From Saitoella complicata NRRL Y-17804 (lineage: Eukaryota > Ascomycota > Saitoellomycetes > Saitoellales > Saitoellaceae), in contig NW_017567013.1 in NCBI RefSeq assembly GCF_001661265.1, positions 284,058-348,057 on the forward strand: a stretch of 64,000 bases of DNA. The letters are read 5' to 3'. Position 1 is the first letter of the stretch. Each line of letters opens with the position of its first letter. Positions 11,015 to 23,100 of the stretch are shown piece by piece. Below the pieces are notes generated by a model, which was given only the letters and a program-made list of their open reading frames with translations, was not told where the DNA came from and did no database searches. Position numbers and translations under genes: made by a program.

Positions 11015-11761
11015 ATGGCTGCTGAAGCTCCCCGTCTCCGTCTCGGTTCCGTCGCTCCTGACTTCCAGGCCGACACCACCAAAGGCCCCATCTCCTTCCA
11101 CGAGTTCATCGGCGACAAGTGGGTCATCCTCTTCTCCCACCCTGCTGACTACACCCCCGTCTGCACCACCGAGCTGGGTGAGATGGCTCGCCTCGAGCCC
11201 GAGTTCTCCAAGCGCGGTGTCAAGCTCATCGGTTTGTCCGCCAACGGCCTCGAGTCCCACGAGGGCTGGATCAAGGACATCAATGAGGTCGGAAACACCT
11301 CCTTGAACTTCCCCATCATCGCCGATGCCCAGCGCCAGGTCGCTCACCTCTACGACATGGTTGACTACCAGGACCCCACCAACGTCGACGAGAAGAACAT
11401 TGCCTTCACCATCCGTTCTGTCTTCATCATTGACCCCAAGAAGACCATCCGTGTCATCCTCCAGTACCCCGCCTCCACTGGCCGCAACTCTGCTGAGATC
11501 CTCCGTTGCGTTGACTCTCTCCAGCTCGGTGACAAGAACAAGATCACCACCCCCATCAACTGGCAGGTTCGTACTATCTTCCTCTGATCTCCTCTTGTCT
11601 AAGATAACTAACATCCGATCCAGCGTGGTGACGACGTCATTGTCCACCCCTCCGTCTCCACTGAGGACGCCAAGTCCCAGTACCCCAACCTCAAGGTCAT
11701 CAGGCCTTACCTTCGTATGACCGAGTTCGACTCCCTTGCCAACAAGGAGGTCGGCTTCTAA
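11015..11761 (+). CDS. 1-Cys peroxiredoxin (Prx6/mitochondrial Prx1 type)
   Basis: Thiol peroxidase that reduces H2O2 and organic or lipid hydroperoxides. Exons 11015-11566 and 11624-11761 encode 229 aa. The active-site motif is SHPADYTPVCTTE with peroxidatic Cys at residue 50. The 1-Cys form is supported by length and by the Prx6-type C-terminal extension (the second exon, starting RGDDVIVHPSVS). The start is the ATG after a CA-rich leader; the frame is open further upstream without family resemblance. No clear mitochondrial presequence, so a cytosolic location is more likely. The upstream region shared with BRR2 is interrupted by the scaffold gap. Confidence 0.95.
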
Positions 11762-12070
11762 GCGTGTGCTGATCATGGAAGGAAAGGATAATTTGTACGT
11801 TATTGTACGTTAAAAGTAGAGATATGTCTTTATACCAATTGCAGACCAGTTTGAGTACTTGACTTTGTCCATCTCCCAGTTGACGTTCGCACACTGCAGC
11901 TGTTTAGAGTTTGGGCCGCCATGTACAGTACGGCGCTGCAGGTGTTCGGACTCCGCCTGGCTCGTAAATAAATCAGCATACACCCCCGATACCCATAGAC
12001 CGTCCGTTCTCGTACCATCCATCGTCGGAGCCATTGACCGTTTCGTTCCGCAGCATTCAGAACGGTCACA

Positions 12071-14260
12071 ATGAATACGCCAACACGCACGCTGCCTCCA
12101 CGCTCCCGCCAATCTCTCCTTCCCTCGGGCATTGCATCACCCTCTTCCACAGCACGAACGCAAACCCTCAGCAAACTCAACACAAATCCCACGTCCCGCC
12201 TAGCATTCAACGGCGCCGCATCACCATCCCGCATCGCAAGTCCAGGCGGAGCACGCTCTCCTTCCCGCGCCGCGTCTCCGCGAAAACTCGCACCCGGAAC
12301 CCCGTCAGCAGGAACCTCCCTAGACGATATCAGCATCGGCGAAACCGTCGAAGTCATGGGTGACGAAGGCCCAGTCCGTGGAGTCATCCGATGGATTGGA
12401 GAAGTGGACGGGAAGCCGGGTATGTTCGTGGGTGTGGAGGCATTGGAGGGATTCAAGGGGAAGAACTCGGGTGATGTTGCTGGGAAAGTGTATTTTAAGA
12501 CGAAACCGGGAATGGGGATTTTTACGAAGAAGGTGACGAGAGTGCCGCCGAAGATGGCTTCGTTATCTGCTGAGGCAACGACGCCTTCGCGAGGACCTCT
12601 GCGGACCAAGTCGGCATTGTCGTCGTCGTCGTCAACTACAACTGCAAGTACGTCAGTGACAAGAAAGGCCCTGGGTGTGAGTAGTCCGGCGACCGGACCG
12701 AAGAAGCCCATGGCGAGAACACCTACTGCCGTGAGATCACCTGCTCCAACAGCCAAGGCACCTTCTGGTGTTGAAAATGTGGCAGCACTTAAACGCGAGA
12801 TTGCTAATCTCAAGGAACAAATGACGACTGCGAAGGAATTTGAGGGACAGCTGGCTCAGTTGGAAGCACTTCTACAAGAGAAAGCTGCTGAAGTGAAGCA
12901 GTTGAAGATCGAACGGGACGCCCGAACAGAGGAACTATCCCGTATGGCAAATGAGTTTACCGAGCTACAAGGCTTTATCGTATCGCAGGCTCAGCCTACC
13001 AGTACTGGTGCTGAGCGTTCCGCTGAGCTTGATGAGTTGAGAAGGCAGCTTCGGGAGCGCGAAGAAAGATTGGAGAGACTATCGCGAGAGCGCGAAACGC
13101 TTCGGCAAGATTTCAGAACGACGATTGATGCTCTCAACCAATCATCAGACGAAACAACGCGCGTGTACGAAGCTGAAATTGCGAAATTGTCGGAGCTCCT
13201 GCACCAATCGCCAGACGAGCAAATACAGAACTACGTGGCGCGCATTCACGAACTCGAACGGCTCTACGAAGAATCTCGTATGGCAGTCGAGGACTCAGCA
13301 CAGGCAGACGTCATGGAGGATTTGAGGAGTTTGGAGGAGATGACGAGGGAGCTCGAAACCGGTCTAAACGAAGCCACTGAGCAAATCGAGATCTGGAGGA
13401 ATAGGGCAACGGAAGCAGAAGGACAGGTCGCTGCGTTGAAGGCGGTGCTCGAATCTGCGCAGCATCATATTTCTGAGATGGAGGATGAGATCCGTGCTCT
13501 GCGAGCTGCCGGTGCGGAGCGTACAGGTGCTCCAGGTGAACTTGAAGCGCCTGGCCGGAAGAACTCGTTGGATGACCTTACGGATGATCACCCGCAGAAA
13601 CGCCAGGCTGTGGCATTCCTTGAGGATGAAGTCGCTCGTCTCAAGGAGGAATTGGAAGCCGCCAAGGCAAGTTCAGGTGGAGAACCAAAGGCAGATGAAG
13701 CTCCCGCAAATGCGGAAATCGAGCAAGAACTTTCGTCACTCCGCGAAACAGTCACGGAGCTCGCATCAAAGACCGAGGCTGCCGAAAAGCTCGCAGCGCA
13801 ACTCCAGGCCCAAATCGAGGAATATCAACAACGTGAACAACAGCAAACCGAAAAGACTACCGAGGGTGTCGTCGAATTCGAGAAGCTACGTGAAGAGTTG
13901 GCACAGGAAAGGGCTCAGCGGGAACAGTTGCATCAGCACATCGACGAGTTGACGCAAATGGCCGAGGACGCCGTCATGCAGCAAGAAGATGTTATAGCAG
14001 AGAACGAGAGGTTACGGGCGATGGTCGAAGGACGCGAGGGTGCATATGATGGAATTGATGAGGGTGCATATGGCGAGGAAGCGCAAAACCAGATAAAATG
14101 TGAGATTTGCGGTGGTGGGCATGATGCGTTGGACTGTGCTGCTGTCTTCTCAGGAGACGCGCAGCCGATGGTCAACGAGGAGGGGGTACCGTGGTGTGAG
14201 AATTGCGAGAAATATGATCATGCTACGGAGAACTGCGAGAATGCAGATGAGGTATTTTAG
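12071..14260 (+). CDS. CLIP-170/Bik1/Tip1-type microtubule plus-end protein
   Basis: CAP-Gly microtubule plus-end tracking protein, 729 aa in one exon. N-terminal Ser/Pro/Arg-rich basic region (residues 1-85), one CAP-Gly domain at about 88-155 (VRWIGEVDGKPGMFVGVE-like core and a GKNSG version of the GKNDG tubulin-binding loop), then a coiled coil from about 235 to 665. The C-terminus has two CCHC zinc knuckles (CEICGGGHDALDC and CENCEKYDHATENC) and ends in the acidic-aromatic tail DEVF. A zinc knuckle and a terminal acidic-aromatic tail are features of CLIP-170, where they bind p150Glued and other CAP-Gly domains. A single CAP-Gly is usual in fungal Bik1/Tip1. Convergent with SF3B1. Confidence 0.93.
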   Translation: MNTPTRTLPPRSRQSLLPSGIASPSSTARTQTLSKLNTNPTSRLAFNGAASPSRIASPGGARSPSRAASPRKLAPGTPSAGTSLDDISIGETVEVMGDEGPVRGVIRWIGEVDGKPGMFVGVEALEGFKGKNSGDVAGKVYFKTKPGMGIFTKKVTRVPPKMASLSAEATTPSRGPLRTKSALSSSSSTTTASTSVTRKALGVSSPATGPKKPMARTPTAVRSPAPTAKAPSGVENVAALKREIANLKEQMTTAKEFEGQLAQLEALLQEKAAEVKQLKIERDARTEELSRMANEFTELQGFIVSQAQPTSTGAERSAELDELRRQLREREERLERLSRERETLRQDFRTTIDALNQSSDETTRVYEAEIAKLSELLHQSPDEQIQNYVARIHELERLYEESRMAVEDSAQADVMEDLRSLEEMTRELETGLNEATEQIEIWRNRATEAEGQVAALKAVLESAQHHISEMEDEIRALRAAGAERTGAPGELEAPGRKNSLDDLTDDHPQKRQAVAFLEDEVARLKEELEAAKASSGGEPKADEAPANAEIEQELSSLRETVTELASKTEAAEKLAAQLQAQIEEYQQREQQQTEKTTEGVVEFEKLREELAQERAQREQLHQHIDELTQMAEDAVMQQEDVIAENERLRAMVEGREGAYDGIDEGAYGEEAQNQIKCEICGGGHDALDCAAVFSGDAQPMVNEEGVPWCENCEKYDHATENCENADEVF

Positions 14261-14413
14261 TGGAGATATTACGAAAGATTCCGAGGTTTGTTTAGCATAT
14301 TGGCACCAAAGATATACTTTTGGCTATCCAAAAAACTGCATTATGGGTGGTAACCTAACGTAGTATAAAACCCACTCCTTATAAACGATGGCATGTCTCA
14401 TCTTCCTATCCCC

Positions 14414-17400
14414 TTACAACATAATCATAAGCTCGTGCCTCTGGTAAGTGTTCTTGACTGTTTGCCCAAACTGCGCGGCAGGGCGTTCCTCATCCTCAAC
14501 ATTCGGGAAGTAGGGAATCATCGCGTCAGCTTGCTGAACGTAGGCATTATTCCAGAGCTTCCAGTACACCTCACGGACTTTCCTGGCTGGATGGAAAAGA
14601 CCCTGGAGAAGGTACATGAGCATAACACCAGGCCCAATGCAAGTACGGATAGCATCGATGGCATCCGTTACTGCATTGATGACGTGAGGAGACGTCTCCA
14701 GAATGTTAGGCCAGAGCAGGTTGAGAAGATGAAGCATGGCATCCTCAACGCCAAGACCAACACATCCCAAAGCCATGTGCTTGATGGTAGTAGCAGCAGT
14801 CTGACGGTGCACTTGGTCACGGTCGGTAAGCGCATCCTCCAACAAGGGCGTCACAGCGTAGACGTAGTCCTTCGCCAACTCTCCAATGTACTCGAACAGG
14901 AAAGACAGAGACTTCAATACACCGTTCTGAACGTTGAGCTCAGGAACACGGTACTCGTTCATCAATGCGGGCAAGACAGTGAAGGGGGCACAAGTTTCCG
15001 CGACAATCGCGATGGCAACGGTGGTACAAACACGGTTCTGACGCTCCTGCACCTTCAAGTTATTCAACAACGTAGCCAACACATCCTGAGGTCCGATCGC
15101 CTTGGCAATGTAACCGAAGGTGTTGACAGCAGCACGACGAATACCCTTCTTGTGCGCCTTCAACATATCCAACAACTCGAAACAGATACGCATCCACTCA
15201 CGTGCACTGACGAACTCAGAGCCACGATCAGCGATACGTCCCACAAGGTCGATAGTGTTCTCCTGCACCTTCTCGTGACGGTTACGAAGAATGGGTGTAA
15301 GTCGAGGCAACAAGTCCTTAATTGGAGGAGTCATGGAGGTCATACCGACGACGTTGACAATGGACTTCAAAGCTCCAAGGATTGATCCGAGGACCTCGGG
15401 GTACTCCTCTCCAAGGTACTCGTACAGAACAACTCCGAGCTTTCCCATGAGGGCCTCCTCACCGCACTGCTTCATGACGACCGCAATGCGAGAAATCAAG
15501 TCTGCGGACTGCTGACGGACCTTGGCAGATTTGTTGTTCAAACGCCAAAGGATAGTAGATACAATCTGAGGAAGGTAGGACTTGCAACGAGTGCCAAGAG
15601 CATTGACAACGGTTCCAAAGCCGTTCAACATGATGTTGTCGCCTTCGGTAGTTTGCTCCTGGAAAGCATAGAGAACACCATCAATCAATCTCTCCTCGAG
15701 CTTCTCGCTGACGTCGGCAGCACCAAGACCAGCGATGACCTTCTCAATGGTTTCGACAACCATTTTACGGAACATCTCGTTCTCATCTTTGAGGTGATCC
15801 ACTACGCGCTCAACAACCTCCGCGGCACCGACTTTCTGTGCGAGTTCTACGGTGGTTTCGATAACCTGAGAAGCCATTCGCTTATCAGCAGCCATCCTCC
15901 TAGTCCAGAAGTTCCGGAAAAAATCTGGCAAGACCTCTTCCTTCAGGTACCCTGGTGAAACACCCTCAGTGGCAGAGCACTGCTGCACCACCTTCAGCAC
16001 GATCTTCCTCATCTCTTCATCAGGAGACTGGAACTCGCGAATCAAGATAATCATAACCTCCTTAGTGTAGTAATTGGCATATTCAGCATCCATGAGCGGA
16101 ATGATGTATCCAATAGCCTTCAAGAAAGCTGCAAGACCCTTTCCGCGGTGCTTGCGAATACCAGTCCAGAGAGGCTTCAAGACTGAATCAAAGGACTCGA
16201 TACCATATGGCGCAGCAGCCTCAGCAAGAGCAGCAGTTGCGAGAGCAGTGATGGTACGGACCTTCTGTTGCTCATCTTCCAGACCATTTGCGATACAATC
16301 CACAAGATTCTTGAGGTGAGGCAAGATAGCGCAACCCATGAGAATAGCGATTTGCTGCACGATCTTGACACCGGTGTGGCGAGCTTGCCATGATTTCTTA
16401 CTTCTGCAGACAGCACGAAGGAAAGGCAAGAGCGCCGGGATACCAAGAGCAGAGGCCACGACAGCGAAAGCACGCGCGGTGGTATTACGGACATACTCAT
16501 CGACGTGATCAATATCAGGTCGCATGGTGGAGATCATGTGAGCAAGACCAGCTGCCTTGGCAAGGTTACTGATAATCTCACGCCCCTCAACACGTGCATA
16601 GTAGTCCTCATCGATGAGAAGCGGCTCGATAACGACAAGAATCTTATGCGTAAAAGGACGAACAAGATCATCGAGCTTGTAGAGAATACGGTCAATGACC
16701 TTCACGAGCAAATGACGCTCCTGGTCCTCAAGAGTGCGCTCCATGAGCAACGGCAGAATCTGGTTAAACAACGCCGCTGCACCAAACTCACGCGCCTTAT
16801 CAGTCAACTGCCTAAGAGCAGTCTTCCTCATCGGCGGCGTTCCGTTCTTCACCTTGAGCAAAAGCCGCATAATCTTCCTCTCCTTCAGCTCCTCCATAGA
16901 CATATCGCCCTCCTCCCTCGAATCCATGAGCTTCCCAAAGTACTTCATATCCTCCTGCTTGAAGAATGCCAAATCACCAACACCAGGGATCTCAGTAGGC
17001 AGGGCTTTTGCTTGTTGCATACCAGCCGTAGGATCAACCTCCTGCATCACAAAACCACCGGGACCAGCCGGTGTCGCCATGAGCTTACGAACAGGTGTCC
17101 GGATAGGCATGTAACCCGGTGGCGGCTCCAAAATTCTGTAGCCTTCCTTGGGCAGCATCTCATCCAAATCCTCGTCAGAAATCGCACTTTGAGCGACAAG
17201 GGCACCGAAGGGAGTCTGGGCGGCACCTGCACCGGCAGGAGTAGCTCCGAGAGTCTGTCCAGGAGCAGGTGTCTGGTCCCATCGTGAGCGTTTGCCAACG
17301 GGGGTTTCACTGCCAATGGCACTTGGTACAATACCCATAGGTGCCGGCGTCTGGTCCCATCTGGAACGCTTTGTGGTACGAGGCGTCTCATCCACATCGG

Positions 17401-18073
17401 CCCAGGATGACTTCTTCGGCTCCTCCGCTGACTCGGTCGGACCCCCGACATCCCATCTCCTCTTCTTCGCAGGTTTCTCCTCTGACGCCTCCTCCTTCAA
17501 GTTCGCCTCGCTGTGCACCGGTCGCCCCACATGATCCTCCAGTGTGCCCTCCTGCCGTCTGCGCTCGATCTCTCTCAACACACGCTGCTCCTCACGTTCC
17601 AGTTCAGCTTGCTTCATCACTTCCGCATAACTTCTCCCTTCCTCTCCATTGCCCGTGAAGGCGTCTTGACGGGTTGGCGACAGCTCGCGGTCGAAGCGAC
17701 GGTTCTGGTAGTCGCCTTGTCTGTCCTGGATCTGCTTGCCCTCCTGGCGCGCAGTAATGAGATCTGGCGCATCCTCTTCCACGTACTCGTTCAGAAAAGC
17801 CTTTGGCGCTGTGTACTGCCCAACAAGCCGTCTGGTATTGTCTTCACCACCGTCCAAATCCATATCATCGTCTCCACCGACACCAATTGAGGTATCGTAC
17901 CCCTCGAACTTGCTCTTCGACGAGTTGTAGATATCCGTGTCGTAAACCTCTCCAGCGGAACTGAGAGACACCTTGCTCGTCTCCGTACGCTGACCATCCT
18001 CCTTCTTGGGACCGGCGTTCACGACATTGCGCTCCTGCTGCAAGCGACGGATCGTCTCGAACTCGTCAGCCAT
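14414..18073 (-). CDS. HSH155: splicing factor 3B subunit 1 (SF3b155)
   Basis: Largest SF3b subunit of the U2 snRNP, which clamps the branch-point helix in the nucleus. Single exon, 1219 aa. The N-terminal third is disordered and carries U2AF-ligand-type Arg-Trp motifs: KKRRWDVGG near residue 204 and two [10 protein letters not shown] repeats near 240 and 263. From about residue 400 to the end lies the HEAT-repeat superhelix, highly conserved (for example [18 protein letters not shown] and [18 protein letters not shown]). Divergent from ERV46, with 378 bp between start codons. Like BRR2 it has no intron. Confidence 0.98.
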   Translation of the reverse strand: MADEFETIRRLQQERNVVNAGPKKEDGQRTETSKVSLSSAGEVYDTDIYNSSKSKFEGYDTSIGVGGDDDMDLDGGEDNTRRLVGQYTAPKAFLNEYVEEDAPDLITARQEGKQIQDRQGDYQNRRFDRELSPTRQDAFTGNGEEGRSYAEVMKQAELEREEQRVLREIERRRQEGTLEDHVGRPVHSEANLKEEASEEKPAKKRRWDVGGPTESAEEPKKSSWADVDETPRTTKRSRWDQTPAPMGIVPSAIGSETPVGKRSRWDQTPAPGQTLGATPAGAGAAQTPFGALVAQSAISDEDLDEMLPKEGYRILEPPPGYMPIRTPVRKLMATPAGPGGFVMQEVDPTAGMQQAKALPTEIPGVGDLAFFKQEDMKYFGKLMDSREEGDMSMEELKERKIMRLLLKVKNGTPPMRKTALRQLTDKAREFGAAALFNQILPLLMERTLEDQERHLLVKVIDRILYKLDDLVRPFTHKILVVIEPLLIDEDYYARVEGREIISNLAKAAGLAHMISTMRPDIDHVDEYVRNTTARAFAVVASALGIPALLPFLRAVCRSKKSWQARHTGVKIVQQIAILMGCAILPHLKNLVDCIANGLEDEQQKVRTITALATAALAEAAAPYGIESFDSVLKPLWTGIRKHRGKGLAAFLKAIGYIIPLMDAEYANYYTKEVMIILIREFQSPDEEMRKIVLKVVQQCSATEGVSPGYLKEEVLPDFFRNFWTRRMAADKRMASQVIETTVELAQKVGAAEVVERVVDHLKDENEMFRKMVVETIEKVIAGLGAADVSEKLEERLIDGVLYAFQEQTTEGDNIMLNGFGTVVNALGTRCKSYLPQIVSTILWRLNNKSAKVRQQSADLISRIAVVMKQCGEEALMGKLGVVLYEYLGEEYPEVLGSILGALKSIVNVVGMTSMTPPIKDLLPRLTPILRNRHEKVQENTIDLVGRIADRGSEFVSAREWMRICFELLDMLKAHKKGIRRAAVNTFGYIAKAIGPQDVLATLLNNLKVQERQNRVCTTVAIAIVAETCAPFTVLPALMNEYRVPELNVQNGVLKSLSFLFEYIGELAKDYVYAVTPLLEDALTDRDQVHRQTAATTIKHMALGCVGLGVEDAMLHLLNLLWPNILETSPHVINAVTDAIDAIRTCIGPGVMLMYLLQGLFHPARKVREVYWKLWNNAYVQQADAMIPYFPNVEDEERPAAQFGQTVKNTYQRHELMIML

Positions 18074-18451
18074 CTGGACGTCCCGGTGCAGTAGATGTTA
18101 AAACCGTGGAAATAGGATCGAGCTGAATGCTGGCCTTGCCGTCTGTTATGTCGCCTTAAGCCGTACTCCGCACGTACGTCCTGATACAGCGGCTCGCAGG
18201 GCAAATGCACCGACCGCACTTGGAAGGGTTACAAAAAGTCAAAAGGATGTTCATTCTGATTTGGATTTTATTTGAGCCTTTCTTCATCCCACCCATGTAC
18301 CTAGGTATACATTGTCTCTCGACAGCTCTCCGGCTGCACCCCGAGGGCACATGCATCCCGACACGTCGGTCGTTGTATGGGCCGAGATAGTTGGGCCGAG
18401 CGAACACCCGGCGAGCAATTCTGCCAGCTTCCACCATTCGACACCGCCATC
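18074..18451. promoter_or_regulatory. bidirectional promoter region SF3B1 / ERV46
   Basis: 378 bases separate two divergent start codons, so both promoters must lie here. I see no clear TATA box or other named motif. Confidence 0.5.
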
Positions 18452-19769
18452 ATGGGTAAAGGCACCTCCTTTAGGAGATTAGACGCCTTTGCGAAGGTAT
18501 GAGGCTTCAATTGATCTCGAAACTGGCATACTCACGCTGTTCTTAGGTCGCTGAAGATGCCCGAATCCGCACAACATCCGGTGGTCTCGTCACCCTGATA
18601 TGTTTCGCATTGATCTCAATCCTGATAACGAGCGAGTTCCTCGACTGGCGGCGGATAACGGAGACGACGGAGTTGGTCGTGGACAAGACCCGTGGAGAGC
18701 GGATGACAATTCACTTGAACTTGACGTTCGCGCATATCCCGTGCTCGATGCTTAGCTTGGTAAGGGGAAGCTGTCGTACATGCCAGTCTCATGCTGATTG
18801 TTCACCTACAGGATGTCATGGACGTGTCAGGTGAGACACAGATCGACTTGAAGCATGAGATGAAGAAGCGCCGGGAAACTCGTGATGGCAAGGTCGTCGC
18901 CATTGAGACGGCATCGCTCAACTCCGAAGCGGCACCACTGCAAGCAGATGACTACTGCGGTCCTTGTTACGGCGCAACTCCGCCCGAGTCTGGCTGCTGC
19001 AACACCTGTGAAGACGTCCGTGACGCATACGCACGAAGTGGATGGGCCATAGGCGACCTCAACGCCTTCGAGCAGTGCGAAAAAGAACACTACAAGGACA
19101 AGCTAGGACAACAAGTGAACGAAGGCTGCACGATCGCTGGATCGATCCACGTTAATAAGGTTCAGGGCAACTTCCACTTCGCACCCGGGAAGTCATTCTC
19201 CGGACAAGGTGGACAGCACGTCCATGACCTGAACGAGTTTGGCAAGAGTGCACGGGAGAAGCAGTGGGACTTTTCTCATACGATCAATGAGATGCGATTT
19301 GGTGATCGCGCGGACGGGTACTCGGGTCCTCTGGAAGGCACCTCTAAGAGTACAACTGACTGTATGTGTTATGGTTTAGACGTTGAGACTTCTGCTAACG
19401 GCACGTACAGCCTTCTACAACTACGTCTACTTCATCAAGACCGTCGCTACACGTTGGGAGTTCCTGTCAGGCAAGGAGGCAATTGAGACAAATCAGTACT
19501 CTGTTACTGGTCACGAACGGTCGTTGGCAGGCGGGCTGGACCCCAATGAGCCTCATCACGTGCATAGTAGGGGAGGTATCCCAGGAGTCTTCTTTTCATA
19601 CGATATCAGCCCGATCAAGGTGATCAACAGACAGGTCCGAAATAAAACGTTCGGAGGTTTCTTGGTTGGCAGTTGTGCTGCCGTGGGTGGATTGCTGGCC
19701 ATGGCGACCATGCTTGACCGTGGAGTCTGGGAGACGCAGAAAAGACTGAAGGATAAGAAGACGCTTTAA
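18452..19769 (+). CDS. ERV46: COPII vesicle protein Erv46 (ERGIC3 homologue)
   Basis: Cargo receptor that cycles between ER and Golgi in complex with Erv41. Exons 18452-18496, 18547-18759, 18812-19361 and 19411-19769 give 388 aa. The order of features fits the family: short cytosolic N-terminus (MGKGTSFRRLDAFAK), first membrane helix at about residues 26-46, a large lumenal domain with the Cys-rich signature CGPCYGATPPESGCCNTCED, the HVHDLNEF and YSVTGHER elements, and a second membrane helix (GGFLVGSCAAVGGLLAMATM) close to the C-terminus. Ends in a lysine-rich tail (KRLKDKKTL). Introns are 48-52 nt with normal borders. Confidence 0.94.
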
Positions 19770-20191
19770 AAAGAAGGAGTAGCATCATCACATATACCCA
19801 TTACCTACTTGAAATCGTTATTTTCCAACGATATCTGTAATCTCCCTGTGGCTGGGCCGGGGTTTACCAGTGTCGAGTCAGCGCGCGCCGAGGGACCCTT
19901 CGTCAAAGCTCGGGAGACTGGCTGCGCTGATAACGAGCACTTCGTCAGCATACACCCCCAGGACAACACCGCCAACGCGATCCCCGTCATCGCTTATCTA
20001 CTGAGCAGCTCGGTCACCTTGACTTGTATGCTCTTTTCAGAATCCACCAGATCAGACTACATCTCCGATCACGGTTCGTTCTCTCTGCTCGACGATTATG
20101 CCGTTATGAATGCTGACTCTCGATCCACAGTTTGGAAGACCCAGGGATCAGGTTAAAGCCTTTTCAGTCGTCTAAACCCTAACTGCACCTT
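19770..20191. promoter_or_regulatory. intergenic ERV46 - CPA2
   Basis: 422 bases. It holds the 3' flank of ERV46 and the promoter/leader of CPA2. An open frame at 19809-20156 has no family resemblance and is not called. A 5' UTR intron is possible but cannot be decided without transcripts. Confidence 0.4.
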
Positions 20192-23100
20192 ATGTTTACC
20201 AATCTCTCGAGGGCTTCGGCTCCCGCTGTCAAGGCTCTTGGCCGCTCCTTGGCCAGGTCATCCTGCTTTTCTTCCACTCGTTTGATCCGTCCGACGATCT
20301 TGAAGACCGGCTCCCTCCTTGCCCAATTCTCTACTTCTCGCTCTGCCCTCGAGGCAAGCGGTAACACTCTCAATGATTACATGAAAAGCGACATCGTCAA
20401 GGGCGAAGGAGCCAAGGTCGATGTCAAGAAGGTCGTGATCGTCGGATCCGGAGGTCTCTCCATCGGACAAGCCGGAGAATTTGATTACTCCGGTGCTCAG
20501 GCCATCAAGGCCATGAAGGAGTCCAACGTCCACACCATCCTTATCAACCCTAACATTGCTACCATCCAGACTTCTCACTACCTCGCCGATGAGGTCTACT
20601 TCCTTCCCCTCACTCCCGAGTACCTTATCAACATCCTCGAGCGCGAGCGCCCCGATGGTGTCCTGCTCACTTTCGGAGGTCAGACCGCCTTGAACTTGGG
20701 CGTCAAGCTCGACAAGATGGGTGTCTTTGACCGTTTGGGCGTAAAGGTCCTCGGTACGCCCATCAAGACCTTGGAGACTTCCGAGGATCGTGACTTGTTT
20801 GCTGAGGCTCTCAAGGAGATCGACATCCCCATTGCTGAGTCCGTTGCTGTCGGCACTGTCGATGATGCGCTCGCTGCTGCTGAGAACGTTGGTTACCCCG
20901 TCATCATCCGTTCTGCTTACTCCTTGGGAGGATTGGGATCTGGATTCGCCGACAACAAGGAGGAACTCGAGGCCATGGCCGCCCGTTCCCTTTCTCTTAC
21001 TCCCCAGATCCTTGTCGAGAAGTCTTTGAAGGGCTGGAAGGAGGTCGAGTACGAGGTTGTTCGTGATTCTGCCAACAATTGTATCACTGTTTGCAACATG
21101 GAGAACTTCGATCCCCTCGGTATCCACACCGGTGATTCGATCGTTGTTGCGCCCTCCCAGACCCTCAGTGATGAGGAGTACCACATGCTCCGTTCTGCGG
21201 CCATCAAGATCATCAGACATTTGGGTGTCGTTGGTGAGTGTAACGTTCAGTACGCCCTCCACCCCAGCGGTCTTGACTACCGTGTCATTGAGGTCAACGC
21301 TCGTCTCTCTCGTTCGTCTGCATTGGCTTCTAAGGCTACCGGTTACCCTCTTGCCTACACGGCTGCTAAGATCGCTCTCGGCCATACTCTCCCTGAGCTT
21401 CCCAACGCTGTCACCAAGACCACTACCGCTAACTTCGAGCCCTCCCTGGATTACATCGTTACTAAGATTCCTAGATGGGATTTGAGGAAGTTCCAGCATG
21501 TTCAGCGCGACATTGGATCTGCCATGAAGTCCGTCGGTGAGGTCATGGCTATCGGCCGTACCTTCGAAGAGTCTTTCCAGAAAGCTATTCGTCAGGTTGA
21601 CCCCTCTTTCCTTGGTTTCGAGGGAATTAAGTTCGATGACCTTGACAACGCTTTGAGCGTGCCTACCGACCGTCGTCTCTGGGCTGTTGGTCAGGCTTTG
21701 CTTAATGAGAACTACTCCGTTGATCAGATCCACGAGCTTACCAAGATCGACAAGTGGTTCTTGTACAAGCTCGAGAACATCTACAATGTTCAGAAGGAGA
21801 TCAAGGCCGCCGGTTCCCTTGAGGGCTTGACTGCTGAGCTTATTACCAAGGCTAAGAAGCACGGTTTCTCCGACAAGCAGGTCGCCAAGTTCGTCGGTTC
21901 TACCGAGGCGGAGGTTCGTGCCAAGCGTAAGTCCTTCGGTGTCACGCCCTTTGTTAAGAGGATTGATACCCTTGCGGCTGAGTTCCCTGCCAACACCAAC
22001 TACTTGTACACCACTTACAACGCTTCCACCAACGATGTTGAGTTCAACGAGAACGGTACCATGGTTTTGGGATCTGGTGTTTACCGTATTGGATCTTCCG
22101 TCGAATTCGATTGGTGCGGTGTTTCCGCTACTCGTGCCCTCCGTGAGGTCGGTAAGAAGACCATCATGGTCAACTACAACCCCGAGACTGTCTCCACTGA
22201 CTTCGATGAGTGCGATCGTTTGTACTTTGAGGAGCTCAGCTACGAGCGTGTTATGGACATTTACGAGATGGAGAACGCCCAGGGTGTCGTCGTCAGTGTT
22301 GGTGGACAGCTTCCTCAGAACATTGCTCTTAAGCTCCAGGATAACGGAGCTAAGGTTCTCGGAACTGACCCTAAGATGATTGACGCGGCTGAGGACCGTT
22401 ACAAGTTCTCTCAGATTCTTGACAAGATCGGCGTTGATCAGCCCGCCTGGAAGGAGTTGTCTAGCGTCGATGCCGCCAAGGACTTCGCTGACTCAGTCGG
22501 TTACCCTGTTCTCGTTCGTCCCTCTTATGTCTTGTCTGGTGCAGCTATGAACGTCTGTTACGACGAGGCTAAGCTCGAGCAGACCCTCACTAACGCTGCT
22601 TCCGTTTCCCCTGACCACCCCGTTGTTATCACCAAGTTCATCTCTGGTGCTCGTGAAATCGATGTTGATGCTGTTGCTTCCAGCGGTAAGCTCTTGATCC
22701 ACGCTGTTTCTGAGCACGTCGAGAACGCTGGTGTTCACTCCGGTGACGCTACTCTCATTCTCCCCCCTATCGGTCTCGAGAAGGAGGTTATTGAGCGTTG
22801 CAAGGAGATCGCTGTTAAGGTCGCTAAGGCCTGGGAGATCACTGGTCCTTTCAACATGCAGATCATCAAGGCCGACAATGAGGAGACTGGTGTCCCTGAC
22901 TTGAAGGTCATCGAGTGTAACCTTCGTGCTTCTCGTTCGTTCCCCTTCGTCTCCAAGGTCCTCGGTACCAACTTCATTGACGTCGCTGTCCGTGCCCTCG
23001 TGGGTCGTGATGTTCCTGAGCCCGTCGACCCTATGGTCGAGCAGCGTGACTACGTTGCCATCAAGGTTCCTCAGTTCTCCTGGACTCGTCTTGCTGGTGC

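Noticed and set aside
19809-20156. 115-codon open frame upstream of CPA2
   Set aside because: No family resemblance. Arginine attenuator-type uORFs belong to the small subunit gene and are much shorter. Probably leader or promoter.
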